Shown here: positions 1-5,978 of the stretch, piece after piece
Position numbering within the stretch: the stretch's first letter is position 1
Layout: every line of letters begins with the position of its first letter
Assembly: GCA_029883145.1 (NCBI GenBank)
Contig: JAOUJR010000043.1
Coordinates: 1-9,925, forward strand
Direction of reading: 5' to 3'
Length of the DNA: 9,925 nucleotides
Source of the DNA: Nitrospirota bacterium
Lineage (GTDB): Bacteria; Nitrospirota; Thermodesulfovibrionia; Thermodesulfovibrionales; SM23-35
Translations under genes and position numbers: made by a program
Notes under the pieces: model-generated
The model's input: only the letters and a program-made list of their open reading frames with translations
The model's database searches: none
Told to the model about the DNA's origin: nothing

Positions 1-170
1 GTTTGACGAAATTAGGAACAACTGGTAAGTTAGTCCTCTCTTCGAGTCGTAGACCAGAAGGAGGAAGAGATGGCAAGGATAAGAAGGCTTGAGGTAAGCA
101 GGAATCTTACGACCCAAAAACAACTAAGGAAGGCAGCCTGAGTGTTGCTTCGAGCTAAACCAATTGTTGT
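1..170. other. Unresolved leader region, possible tail of an upstream gene
   Basis: No gene can be assigned firmly here. On the plus strand one frame is open from the window edge to a stop at 90-92 and would be a lysine/arginine-rich C-terminal tail. Another frame ends at 26-28 after FDEIRNNW. A small ORF of 23 codons, rich in Arg and Lys, runs 70-141 behind a GGAGGAAGAG purine stretch. An imperfect hairpin is visible: TCCTCTCTTC (34-43) against GAAGGAGGA (57-65) with one bulged base. I do not recognise a riboswitch or tRNA; a TTCGAGT...ACCA string at 41-56 looks like a tRNA end but has no T-stem. Confidence 0.2.
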
Positions 171-199
171 TTGACAATTCGGAAACAATGCAATAATAT
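171..199 (+). promoter_or_regulatory. Sigma70-type promoter for the substrate-binding protein gene
   Basis: A consensus -35 box TTGACA (171-176) is followed after exactly 17 bases by a near-consensus -10 box TAATAT (194-199). Transcription would start near 206, giving a leader of about 37 bases before the ATG at 243. The leader contains a strong ribosome binding site, AAGGAGG at 231-237, five bases before the start codon. This suggests a well-expressed gene with its own promoter. Confidence 0.7.
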
Positions 200-242
200 A
201 TGACGAGTAACAGGAGCAAATAAAATAATAAAGGAGGGAAAA

Positions 243-1001
243 ATGAATAAGATTTTAGTAAGTTTGACAATGCTAATCTTTCTGTTTGCCCTGAGTTTTA
301 ATGCCTCTGCAGAGGAAATCAAGGTAGGAGCGGGACAAGCACCTACAGTAAATATCTTAAAACCAATTAAACAACATTTCGAAAAGGCTACAGGAATAAA
401 TCTTGTTATCATCACCGGTAGTCCGAAGTCTGCCCTTATAATCTTAGAAAAAGGTAATGTTAAAGCGGCATTGGGAGGTCTTAGCTTTGAAGACTGGATG
501 AAGTACATGAAACAAGAAGGTGCCGAGATTAAGGATCCATCAGCCCTTCAGCATGTGGTTGTTGGGAAAGATAAAATTAAGGTCTTGATCCACAAAGACA
601 ATCCTGTTTCAAAACTCACAAAGGAGCAGTTAAAAGGGATATTCACCGGGAAGATAATGAACTGGAAGGATGTCGGTGGCAAGGATATGCCTATTATCGT
701 AGTATGGACTAAACTCTTCGGGGGCAATTTCATATTCACAAAGAAAATACTCGATGGGGCCTTTCTAAGAAAGGATATTAGCGAAGTAGAGAATTCTTCA
801 TTTACTAAAGCACATGTGGCATTAACGCCGGCAGCAATAGCAATTGGCCCGTTAGGAATAGTTGATGACACTATTAAGTCTCCGGAGACACCCGAGGTTT
901 CACGACCTATAACGCTCATTACAAAAGGCAAACCATCCCCTAACGTTCAGAAACTTATTGACTTCATCAAAGGAGAAGGTCATGAATATATAAAGCAATA
1001 A
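243..1001 (+). CDS. PstS-like periplasmic substrate-binding protein (solo)
   Basis: The 252-residue product begins with a signal peptide: a positive N-terminus (MNK), a hydrophobic core at about residues 4-20 and a likely cleavage after ASA (21-23). The mature protein looks like a type II periplasmic binding protein of the PstS/PBP_like family. It opens with a beta strand EIKVGAG and has the typical hinge segment VSKLTKEQLKGIFTGKIMNW (122-141), followed by DVGGKDMPIIVV. Length is close to compact PstS-like proteins. Where phosphate-binding PstS proteins carry an R-x-x-SGT-like loop after that segment, this protein has VWTKLFGGNFIF (154-165), so phosphate may not be the ligand. No permease or ATPase gene follows, so it may serve a transporter elsewhere or act as an orphan sensor or binding protein. 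The start is fixed by AAGGAGG five bases upstream. Family assignment is fairly sure; ligand is unknown. Confidence 0.85.
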   Translation: MNKILVSLTMLIFLFALSFNASAEEIKVGAGQAPTVNILKPIKQHFEKATGINLVIITGSPKSALIILEKGNVKAALGGLSFEDWMKYMKQEGAEIKDPSALQHVVVGKDKIKVLIHKDNPVSKLTKEQLKGIFTGKIMNWKDVGGKDMPIIVVWTKLFGGNFIFTKKILDGAFLRKDISEVENSSFTKAHVALTPAAIAIGPLGIVDDTIKSPETPEVSRPITLITKGKPSPNVQKLIDFIKGEGHEYIKQ

Positions 1002-1012
1002 CTGCCAGGGAG

Positions 1013-1058
1013 GAGTAATGGTGGAGATTACACTTCACATTTACCCCTCCCATTACTC
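1013..1058 (+). terminator. Inverted repeat after the substrate-binding protein gene, weak terminator candidate
   Basis: GAGTAATGG (1013-1021) pairs perfectly with CCATTACTC (1050-1058), starting 11 bases after the TAA stop. The loop is long (28 bases), though inner GG/CC pairs may shorten it. There is no T-run afterwards (TAAAAGCC follows), so this would be a poor intrinsic terminator and might instead stabilise the mRNA 3' end. Confidence 0.35.
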
Positions 1059-1478
1059 TAAAAGCCTTCCAGACAATCTCTATGTCAATCTATTGTTTCT
1101 ATATTATTACCTATTTGAGGGCTTCAGGTCGTGAAAGTGCATCGTGGGTGAGGATAACAAGAAGGAAGCTTACCTGGCAATTTGCGAAAGTAATGTTTAC
1201 AATTAAAGTAAGGCTGTTGCTACAACATTTCAGGAAATACATAACAGAGGTTGGTACTGTTGCAGACGTTGCTTTCTATGTGTACTCTTTACAGCAGAGG
1301 AGAGACCATCACCCTAACTTAAGTAAAAAAGAGAGAAAATTGACATCAAGGGACATTGAGCCGAAGACAACAAAGGCAACAAATGCAACGATCCCTACCA
1401 AGACAAACTCACCAGTTGAAAAAGGCTATCAATCTTAAAAGAGGAAGAAATCAGAAGATAAACAAAAATAGCAATGTA
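1059..1478. other. Gene-poor stretch with one doubtful 118-codon ORF
   Basis: No convincing gene is visible in these 420 bases. A plus-strand frame is open from an ATG at 1082 to a stop at 1436-1438 (118 codons). It lacks a good ribosome binding site, has an implausibly basic and low-complexity second half rich in Thr, Lys and Arg, and resembles no family I know. A second plus-strand frame is open from 1356 to 1541, but its 3' end runs antisense into the antitoxin gene. The stretch could be decayed coding sequence. I see no repeats or RNA gene in it. Confidence 0.3.
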
Positions 1479-1745
1479 TTAACGGCCTGCGGGAATCATT
1501 TCTTTTTCAACACTCTTTGCAACCAGATATCGTATGTATGAGTTATAGGAGATACCTCTTTTACGAGCAAGCATTTTAATTTTTTTCAGCACAAGCGGGT
1601 CGAATTTCAGGGTAACAGGTGTAAGCTTCGGCCTCTTAAAAATCTCCTTGCCCTCTTCAAGCTCATCCCAGTAGTCGGCAATTGAGTGTGTTTCCCAAAA
1701 TTTTATTTCTTCTTCCTCTGTTTTGAACTCCGGAATTTTTTTCAT
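1479..1745 (-). CDS. CopG/BrnA-type ribbon-helix-helix antitoxin
   Basis: The 88-residue product matches the layout of CopG-type antitoxins (Pfam CopG_antitoxin). The N-terminal acidic segment starts MKKIPEFKTEEEEIKFWETH and runs to about residue 33; in this family such a segment commonly contacts the toxin. A ribbon-helix-helix DNA-binding domain follows at about 43-82: a strand TPVTLKF, a helix around PLVLKKIKMLARKRG and a second helix SYNSYIRYLVAKSVEKEM. Such proteins neutralise a BrnT-like RNase toxin and autorepress the operon as dimers. The start ATG (1743-1745) shares its A with the TAA stop of a 14-residue fragment upstream, and AGGGG sits about eight bases before it. No full toxin gene precedes or follows it, so it looks like an orphan antitoxin. 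Family call is good; activity is untested. Confidence 0.8.
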   Translation of the reverse strand: MKKIPEFKTEEEEIKFWETHSIADYWDELEEGKEIFKRPKLTPVTLKFDPLVLKKIKMLARKRGISYNSYIRYLVAKSVEKEMIPAGR

Positions 1746-1789
1746 TATTTGCCCCTTTTCTTATACAATTTTTTTGTTTTTTCATCCAT
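1745..1789 (-). pseudogene. Probable C-terminal remnant of a BrnT-like toxin
   Basis: Directly upstream of the antitoxin, in a coupled TAATG arrangement, is a 14-codon reading frame giving MDEKTKKLYKKRGK. The frame opens just after the stop of the beta-propeller gene: reading back, the codons are DIID and then a stop. BrnT-type toxins normally sit in this position, overlap or abut their antitoxin, and end in a basic helix with a pattern like AR-[DK]-M-x-x-K-x-x-x-x-Y. The fragment fits that tail. I infer that the body of the toxin gene was lost when the neighbouring sequence arrived or by deletion. It could alternatively be only a short leader peptide for coupled translation. Confidence 0.4.
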
Positions 1790-1794
1790 ATCTA

Positions 1795-2820
1795 TTATAT
1801 CTTATGAGCATATTTGACGCCGCTGTCCTTATCATAATATGCAATATGAGGCATCCCGTCTGCATCTATGGAAAGAGAAGTATACTGTATTGTACCATCA
1901 GGGTCAACGAGTTCAAAGTTCCAGAGACCCTGAATATTCTTTGCTAATTTTAGTCTCTTTCCAGCCGAATAACTTATGTAGATATTGGAATGCGGATCTA
2001 CCACTATGGAACTAAACTGCCCTACAATTTCTGCAGTGTCAACGAGCTCGACTATCCATTTACCTCCGACCTTTTTCGCAAGCCAGAGGTCAGGTTTATT
2101 TGGTCTTTTATCAACCGTATAACTAATGTAAGGATTCCCCTCTTTATCAAGGGCAAGTGAGGTAAAATTGCTCACAGATCCCTCGTCATCGGCAACTTCG
2201 ATCTTCCAGGTATCATTTTCTTTTACTGCATATTTTAAGAAGCCGTTCACACTGTCTATGTAACTGATGTGAATACGACCACTTGAATCCACTTTGAGAG
2301 AAGAAAATCCTCCGACAGCATTCGATTGATTCTGTCCGTCATCTACTATCTCTATTTTCCATTGATCCTTATCCCTGGTAGCCAGCTTAAGATACCCCTC
2401 GCTGAAATTATAATAGCTGATATAGACCCTTTCCAGAGTGTCAACAAATATTGAGGTATCAAGACTTGCGAATGGCTCATTGTCTACTACATCAATTGTC
2501 CATCTGTTCCCATCAAATGCTGCCATTTTTAATCGATTTTTTCCCTGATCCCTGTAGCTGATATAAATTTTCCCTCCTTCACCTTTTGCTGTTGATAGAA
2601 ATTGACCCACAGTTCCTTCCTGATCCACCTTCTCTATAATCCAGCCGTTAGGTCCGCTTTCTGCATGTTTTAGATCACCATTGATATAATCATAGTAGGC
2701 TATATGAACCTTCTCTTTTGACTCAAGAACAAGGGATGCATATTCGCCAACAAACCCTTTCTCTACTGTTTCGATGATCCATTTATTCCTGGCTCCCGTA
2801 TCATTCGTTGAGAAATCCAT
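1795..2820 (-). CDS. Seven-repeat beta-propeller protein, sialidase/BNR-like
   Basis: The 341-residue product is almost entirely built from seven tandem repeats of 42-51 residues. They start at Trp14, 60, 107, 154, 205, 255 and 300. Each has the form W-x-[IV]-E-x-V-D ... [FY]-[ST]-S-L-x-[VL]-D ... [IV]-[HY]-I-[SA]-Y-x-D ... L-K-[YLH]-A. Seven four-stranded blades of this kind close into a seven-bladed beta-propeller, as in sialidase-like and similar repeat proteins. No signal peptide, membrane segment or catalytic module is visible, so the protein is probably a cytoplasmic or non-classically exported binding scaffold; the ligand is unknown. A GGAG lies nine bases before the ATG and an in-frame TAG lies 27 bases upstream, which supports the start. 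The stop lies just upstream of the antitoxin fragment in the same direction, so the two may be co-transcribed. Confidence 0.8.
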   Translation of the reverse strand: MDFSTNDTGARNKWIIETVEKGFVGEYASLVLESKEKVHIAYYDYINGDLKHAESGPNGWIIEKVDQEGTVGQFLSTAKGEGGKIYISYRDQGKNRLKMAAFDGNRWTIDVVDNEPFASLDTSIFVDTLERVYISYYNFSEGYLKLATRDKDQWKIEIVDDGQNQSNAVGGFSSLKVDSSGRIHISYIDSVNGFLKYAVKENDTWKIEVADDEGSVSNFTSLALDKEGNPYISYTVDKRPNKPDLWLAKKVGGKWIVELVDTAEIVGQFSSIVVDPHSNIYISYSAGKRLKLAKNIQGLWNFELVDPDGTIQYTSLSIDADGMPHIAYYDKDSGVKYAHKI

Positions 2821-2890
2821 TGTTCTTATCTCCAGAATCCTTCCCTATTTAACTTAATAGTTCCCTGTAGCTTGTTACAGTGTTTCCATT

Positions 2891-2971
2891 GTCATTGCGA
2901 GCGAAGCGTGGCAATCTTTTCTTTGAGATTGCTTCGTCATCCCGAAAGTGTTCGGGACTCCTCGCAATGAC
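2891..2971. repeat. Palindromic dispersed repeat, copy 1 (81 bp, three nested hairpins)
   Basis: The element is bounded by perfect 11-bp inverted ends, GTCATTGCGAG (2891-2901) and CTCGCAATGAC (2961-2971). Inside are two further hairpins: GCAATCT (2911-2917) with AGATTGC (2926-2932), and TCCCGAA (2940-2946) with TTCGGGA (2951-2957). Folded, it would form a three-way or clover-like cruciform. Related ATTGCGAG/GCAATC palindromes are dispersed in many bacterial genomes as non-coding repeats. A second, degenerate copy occurs at 8928-9024 in this window. Confidence 0.75.
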
Positions 2972-3053
2972 ATCATAAATTTTGTTTCATATTCGATACC
3001 CTGCGGTCTTGCCGCCTGGCAGTTCGCTTGTCTTAATACTAATAAATATTTTC

Positions 3054-3084
3054 ACCTTTCTTAGTATTTTCAGTCAAGAAAGGT
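3054..3084. repeat. Nine-base inverted repeat in the gap after the dGTPase gene
   Basis: ACCTTTCTT (3054-3062) and AAGAAAGGT (3076-3084) are perfect inverted arms around a 13-base loop. Neither strand carries a T-run after the stem, so it is not a typical intrinsic terminator for the dGTPase gene, which ends at 3164 on the minus strand. Apart from this and the palindromic repeat at 2891-2971, I see nothing gene-like in 2821-3163. Confidence 0.45.
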
Positions 3085-3163
3085 CATAGACCATTTCTTA
3101 ATGATCAACATTCAAAGAGGAGGTTTAAAACGGTTATTCTCTGCCTTCTAATCATGACCGAAA

Positions 3164-4201
3164 TCAAAGCACTGTCCATTGTTGCGGCATGAAAAGCCTC
3201 TCATAGGTCATGAGAGCAAATCTGTCTGTCATCCCTGCAATGAAGTCACATACCACACGATGCTTCTTAATTTTTTCTTCTTTTGGAATATCAATAAATA
3301 TTTCTTCCACATAATCAAGGTAATAGTCATAGAGATCACGTAAAATCTTTTTTGCCTTTTGAAATTCCTTTTTTATTTTATCGCTTTCGTACACACGTTC
3401 ATAGAGGAAATCCCTGAGTAAATAAATGGCTGATGATATTTCGTCACTCATGCAGAGTTCCTCTAAGTCTGTCTCCTTCGAACGATAAATAAGGTTTTTC
3501 ACCATTGTATCTATCCTTTTAGAATGCGTATCGCCAAGGACTTTGATAATCTTATTCGGGAGATCTGATTTCTTAATCACCTCTGCCCTCAGTGCATCAT
3601 CGAGGTCATGGTTCACATATCCAATGATATCAGAGACACGCACCACCTGACCTTCAAGTGTGTCTGCTCGTTCACTCTTCTTCTCAGGTATAATCAAGCC
3701 CTTGCCCTTTGAGTGCTTCACGATTCCATCTCTTACCTCATGGGTAAGATTTAATCCTTTGCCATTATGCTCAAGTAAATCTACTACCCTGAGACTCTGT
3801 TTGTAATGGTCAAATCCTCCTGGATGAATCTCCCTTAAAACTGCCTCACCAGCATGTCCAAATGGTGTATGGCCTAAATCATGACCCAATGCGATTGCTT
3901 CTGTTAAATCCTCATTTAATCTTAACGCCCTCGCAATTGTCCTTGCGATCTGTGATACCTCAAGTACATGGGTAAGCCGTGTTCTATAGTGGTCTCCTTT
4001 TGGTGCAAGGAAAACCTGTGTCTTATGTTTCAAACGTCTGAACGACTTGGAATGGATAATCCTGTCTCTATCCCTCTGGAAGCCTGTCCTTATTACGCCT
4101 TCTTTCTCATGTCTCATCCTACCTTTGCTCCGGGAGCTCAGACAAGCCCTTGGGTGAAGGATTTTTCTTTCTATCTCTTCTGTCTGCTCACGAATGGTCA
4201 A
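3164..4201 (-). CDS. dgt: dGTPase-like deoxynucleoside triphosphate triphosphohydrolase (HD domain)
   Basis: The 345-residue product is a deoxyguanosinetriphosphate triphosphohydrolase-like protein. The family splits dNTPs into deoxynucleoside and tripolyphosphate in the cytoplasm, tuning nucleotide pools. The N-terminal signature TIREQ...[22 protein letters not shown] is typical of the short bacterial subgroup. The HD metal site is complete: His78 in [19 protein letters not shown], His107-Asp108 in [14 protein letters not shown] (with His111 and His116), and the distal Asp191 in [15 protein letters not shown]. Length is normal for the subgroup (about 340-350), so the gene looks intact. The start is a TTG at 4199-4201 supported by AGGAG six bases upstream and by the conserved N-terminus. 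A dyad around a TATAAT box at 4222-4251 lies just upstream. It follows the PPC-domain gene on the same strand with a 149-base gap. Substrate preference within dNTPs cannot be read from sequence. Confidence 0.93.
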   Translation of the reverse strand: MTIREQTEEIERKILHPRACLSSRSKGRMRHEKEGVIRTGFQRDRDRIIHSKSFRRLKHKTQVFLAPKGDHYRTRLTHVLEVSQIARTIARALRLNEDLTEAIALGHDLGHTPFGHAGEAVLREIHPGGFDHYKQSLRVVDLLEHNGKGLNLTHEVRDGIVKHSKGKGLIIPEKKSERADTLEGQVVRVSDIIGYVNHDLDDALRAEVIKKSDLPNKIIKVLGDTHSKRIDTMVKNLIYRSKETDLEELCMSDEISSAIYLLRDFLYERVYESDKIKKEFQKAKKILRDLYDYYLDYVEEIFIDIPKEEKIKKHRVVCDFIAGMTDRFALMTYERLFMPQQWTVL

Positions 4202-4221
4202 TATCTGCTCCTGATAGGGTC

Positions 4222-4251
4222 TTGTGCAATTTTTTAATTATAGTTGCACAA
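4222..4251 (-). promoter_or_regulatory. Dyad around a -10 box upstream of the dGTPase gene, operator candidate
   Basis: TTGTGCAA (4222-4229) and TTGCACAA (4244-4251) are perfect 8-base inverted arms separated by 14 bases. On the minus strand the spacer holds a perfect TATAAT (4242 down to 4237), 36 bases upstream of the TTG start. No good -35 box stands 16-18 bases further upstream. A repressor bound to the arms would cover the -10 box; alternatively the dyad is a leader hairpin. I do not recognise the motif's regulator. Confidence 0.45.
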
Positions 4252-4281
4252 AAGTCAAATTATGTTACTAATAATCTGATA

Positions 4282-4299
4282 AGTTACACAAGTGTAACT
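4282..4299. promoter_or_regulatory. 18-bp palindrome, possible transcription factor site
   Basis: AGTTACACAAGTGTAACT has perfect 8-base arms around a central AA. It lies 81 bases upstream of the dGTPase start and 52 bases beyond the stop of the PPC-domain gene. Its compact symmetry is typical of a homodimeric helix-turn-helix regulator site rather than of a terminator, since there is no loop or T-run. The cognate protein is unknown. Confidence 0.4.
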
Positions 4300-4350
4300 A
4301 AGCCATATGAATTATTTTGGGCTTTACATTTACTCTCAGGTGCGTTATCT

Positions 4351-4785
4351 CTACAGTTTCAAAAGCGTGAGCCCTGATGCCGGGTCAAACTCTCTCTGAG
4401 CCTTAATTCCTTCTATCTCTACAATAACAGCCTCCAGGACAAGGAATGTCTCTGATATCTCTCTAAGGCAGCCAACCTTCACCATATCCTTTTTCCCGAA
4501 GGCACCGTGGAAATGAATCTTTGGTTCATCTCCCTGCCAGAATAGAGTACCGATACCTAAAACCTCATGACTTTCTCCCAATTCCTTCCATACAGGGGTG
4601 GGTGGGAGTTCTTCCTTTTCAGGGCCAACAACAATCTTGCCCTTCTTCATCCCGCCGATGAGATGAAAAACAGCACTTCGTATATCCTCTTTTTTAACAA
4701 TATCATTAATCTTTTCAAGAACATCCTCACCGTCTTCAAACCTTGCAACCACAACTCTTCCGGTCTTCCCTATTTGATATTTCAT
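4351..4785 (-). CDS. PPC/DUF296 domain protein
   Basis: The 144-residue product is a single PPC (DUF296, plant and prokaryote conserved) domain, the usual length for bacterial members, which form trimers. Visible family marks are the N-terminal strand GRVVVARFEDGEDVLEKI (9-26), the central core FHLIGGMKKGKIVVGP (40-55), and the late segment GDEPKIHFHGAFGKKD (85-100) with His91 and His93. In bacterial homologues these histidines are near a possible metal or ligand site. There is no AT-hook, so DNA binding as in the plant AHL proteins is not expected. AGGAGG stands four bases before the ATG, fixing the start. Its role in bacteria is not established. It precedes the dGTPase gene on the same strand, but the 149-base gap with two palindromes argues for separate control. 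Confidence 0.88.
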   Translation of the reverse strand: MKYQIGKTGRVVVARFEDGEDVLEKINDIVKKEDIRSAVFHLIGGMKKGKIVVGPEKEELPPTPVWKELGESHEVLGIGTLFWQGDEPKIHFHGAFGKKDMVKVGCLREISETFLVLEAVIVEIEGIKAQREFDPASGLTLLKL

Positions 4786-4890
4786 AATGCCTCCTGAAAA
4801 TATTTATTGGGCCTCTTTATTGCTTCCATCTTGTTAGTATTGCCTATCTTTAATTGATTGCATTTTTTGTATCACTTTTCAGCATGATGT

Positions 4891-4917
4891 ATTATACATT
4901 CACCTGACCTTTATCAA
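4891..4917 (-). promoter_or_regulatory. Possible promoter for the PPC-domain gene
   Basis: On the minus strand TTGATA (4917-4912) is followed after 15 bases by a perfect TATAAT (4896-4891). The spacing is two bases short of ideal. The -10 box lies inside a 13-bp palindrome ATGTAT-T-ATACAT (4887-4899), which could be an operator or chance AT symmetry. The leader to the ATG at 4785 would be about 100 bases. Confidence 0.35.
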
Positions 4918-4950
4918 TAGCCTCCGTAAAGATTCCATAGTAAGTTTTTC

Positions 4951-4979
4951 TTGACCTCGAGAGAAAAGTCACGTATATT
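4951..4979 (+). promoter_or_regulatory. Sigma70-type promoter for the glutaredoxin-like gene
   Basis: TTGACC (4951-4956) and TATATT (4974-4979) are separated by exactly 17 bases. Transcription would start near 4986, leaving a short leader with AGAGGG at 5008-5012 ahead of the ATG at 5021. Nothing else in 4786-5020 looks coding. Confidence 0.55.
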
Positions 4980-5020
4980 TTGAGTGGATACATTAAATAA
5001 AAATCAAGAGGGAATATGAA

Positions 5021-5356
5021 ATGAAAAAATTTGTTAATCTCAGAGCATTTCTTATATTGGTACTTTTATCCGTTTTTTTAGGCACTATTGCAGGGGAAGC
5101 CTTTGGAGAGATCATACTTTACGGCAGGAAGACCTGTAGTTTATGTACACGAATGATGAAAAATTTAGATAACGCAGGGATTCCCTATACCTATAAGAAT
5201 ATAGATAATAGCAACAACCAGAGTGAGATAAAGGATAAACGGGGAAAAGCAGATATAAAGGGAAGTTTTCGATTGCCGTTAATGGACATCAACGGCATTA
5301 TAAAGGTAAGTCCTTCCTTTGAAGAGGTGAAGAAGATCTATGAAGAGAATCGCTGA
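5021..5356 (+). CDS. Exported glutaredoxin-like thiol-disulfide protein
   Basis: The 111-residue product has a hydrophobic segment at about residues 9-24 after MKKFVNLR. It is a signal peptide or membrane anchor, with possible cleavage near AGEA or AFG (24-29). A glutaredoxin/thioredoxin fold follows: strand EIILYGRKTC, a CxxC active site CSLC (Cys39, Cys42), a helix, strand IPYTYKNID, and LPLMDING (85-92) where the family's cis-proline lies. The C-terminal SFEEVKKIYEEN helix is also typical. Glutaredoxins are usually cytoplasmic, so an exported one points to redox work in the periplasm, such as reduction of cytochrome or metallo-centre cysteines. The CSLC pair differs from the classical CPYC. 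AGAGGG lies eight bases before the ATG. It has its own promoter and is followed by the CGGC-domain gene 204 bases away. Fold is confident; partner unknown. Confidence 0.82.
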   Translation: MKKFVNLRAFLILVLLSVFLGTIAGEAFGEIILYGRKTCSLCTRMMKNLDNAGIPYTYKNIDNSNNQSEIKDKRGKADIKGSFRLPLMDINGIIKVSPSFEEVKKIYEENR

Positions 5357-5560
5357 TTACCTTTTACCTCATTAACTACAAACATATCGGATTTTGCATT
5401 ATCTGTGTATGCAACCCCTTTATTAATCGTTTTACAATCTGTTAAGTTTCTCTCTTTATGATTTTTAAACTAATTCAAGTGTTCGCCATTATTGTAATGA
5501 AATACTTCTTATGATAATCTACACCCAAACATATCATTTTGGTTTTTAGGAGGGGGTTCT

Positions 5561-5929
5561 ATGGCTAAGAAAAGGTTGGCAATAATAGCATGCAAAAACG
5601 TTAAGGGTATCAGTTGTGTTGGTGGCTGTATGAAGTGTTTTAAGGGAATAGCAGAAAGAGCAGGTGAATACGAGAGATGGAAGGACTATGAGGTAGAGTT
5701 GTTTGGTATGGATGATTGTGGTGGTTGTCCTGGTGTGATAATGCCGAAGGTTGCACTCATGATGGATATGGGTAAATTATATGACAGGGATTTTGATGCA
5801 ATTCATCTGGGAACCTGTTTAATGAAGGCTACACAGACTGCAAAATGCCCGATTGACGTTGAAGACCTTAAGAAAAAGATTGAAGGAAAATTCCAGAAAG
5901 AGGTAATCCCCGGGACGCATCCGTATTAG
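5561..5929 (+). CDS. CGGC-domain cysteine-rich protein
   Basis: The 122-residue product is a CGGC-domain protein (Pfam family named for its motif), predicted to bind metal. Eight cysteines are visible: Cys11, Cys19, Cys23, Cys26, Cys53, Cys56, Cys86 and Cys96. They fall in IIACKNVKGISCVGGCMKC, the signature DDCGGCPG (51-58) and HLGTCLMKATQTAKCP. Conserved Asp-Cys-Gly-Gly-Cys and His82 could make a metal or Fe-S site. The family has no firmly known function and is common in anaerobes. No signal peptide or membrane segment is seen, so it is cytoplasmic. AGGAGGGGG stands five bases before the ATG. It appears monocistronic, with a hairpin at its stop codon that ends transcription towards the convergent selenium-type operon. 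Confidence 0.87.
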   Translation: MAKKRLAIIACKNVKGISCVGGCMKCFKGIAERAGEYERWKDYEVELFGMDDCGGCPGVIMPKVALMMDMGKLYDRDFDAIHLGTCLMKATQTAKCPIDVEDLKKKIEGKFQKEVIPGTHPY

Positions 5930-5978
5930 AAGAAGGTTCTAAGGTTGATACTAAGATAACTTCTTCTCGTTTTCTTTT
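5928..5978 (+). terminator. Probable intrinsic terminator of the CGGC-domain gene
   Basis: AGAAGAAGGTT (5928-5938, starting in the TAG stop) pairs with AACTTCTTCT (5958-5967), with one unpaired G, and is followed by CGTTTTCTTTT (5968-5978) on the plus strand. The stem is AT-rich and the loop is about 19 bases, so strength is uncertain. It overlaps the last codons of the convergent gene that ends at 5951. The minus-strand reading has no T-run. Confidence 0.4.

Noticed and set aside
36..56. TTCGAGT followed by ACCA, resembling a tRNA 3' end
   Set aside because: The bases flanking the TTCGAGT do not form a T-stem and no acceptor or anticodon arm can be found.
49..59. GAGTCGTAGAC occurs here (48-54 region) and again near 9008-9018 in palindromic repeat copy 2, hinting at a third repeat copy
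   Set aside because: Matches of about 11 bases are expected several times by chance in 10 kb, and neither the GCAATC/GATTGC hairpin nor the ATTGCGAG end is present near the left edge.
1082..1438. 118-codon plus-strand ORF
   Set aside because: No ribosome binding site, odd low-complexity basic composition and no recognisable family; noted only as part of the gene-poor stretch.
3102..3152. 17-codon plus-strand ORF MINIQRGGLKRLFSAF with an internal AGGAGG
   Set aside because: The AGGAGG lies inside rather than before the ORF, and nothing else supports coding.
5354..5400. In-frame TGA at the end of the glutaredoxin-like gene as a possible selenocysteine codon
   Set aside because: The protein already has a complete fold and CxxC site, and the sequence after the TGA does not look like a continuation; no SECIS-like hairpin is evident.
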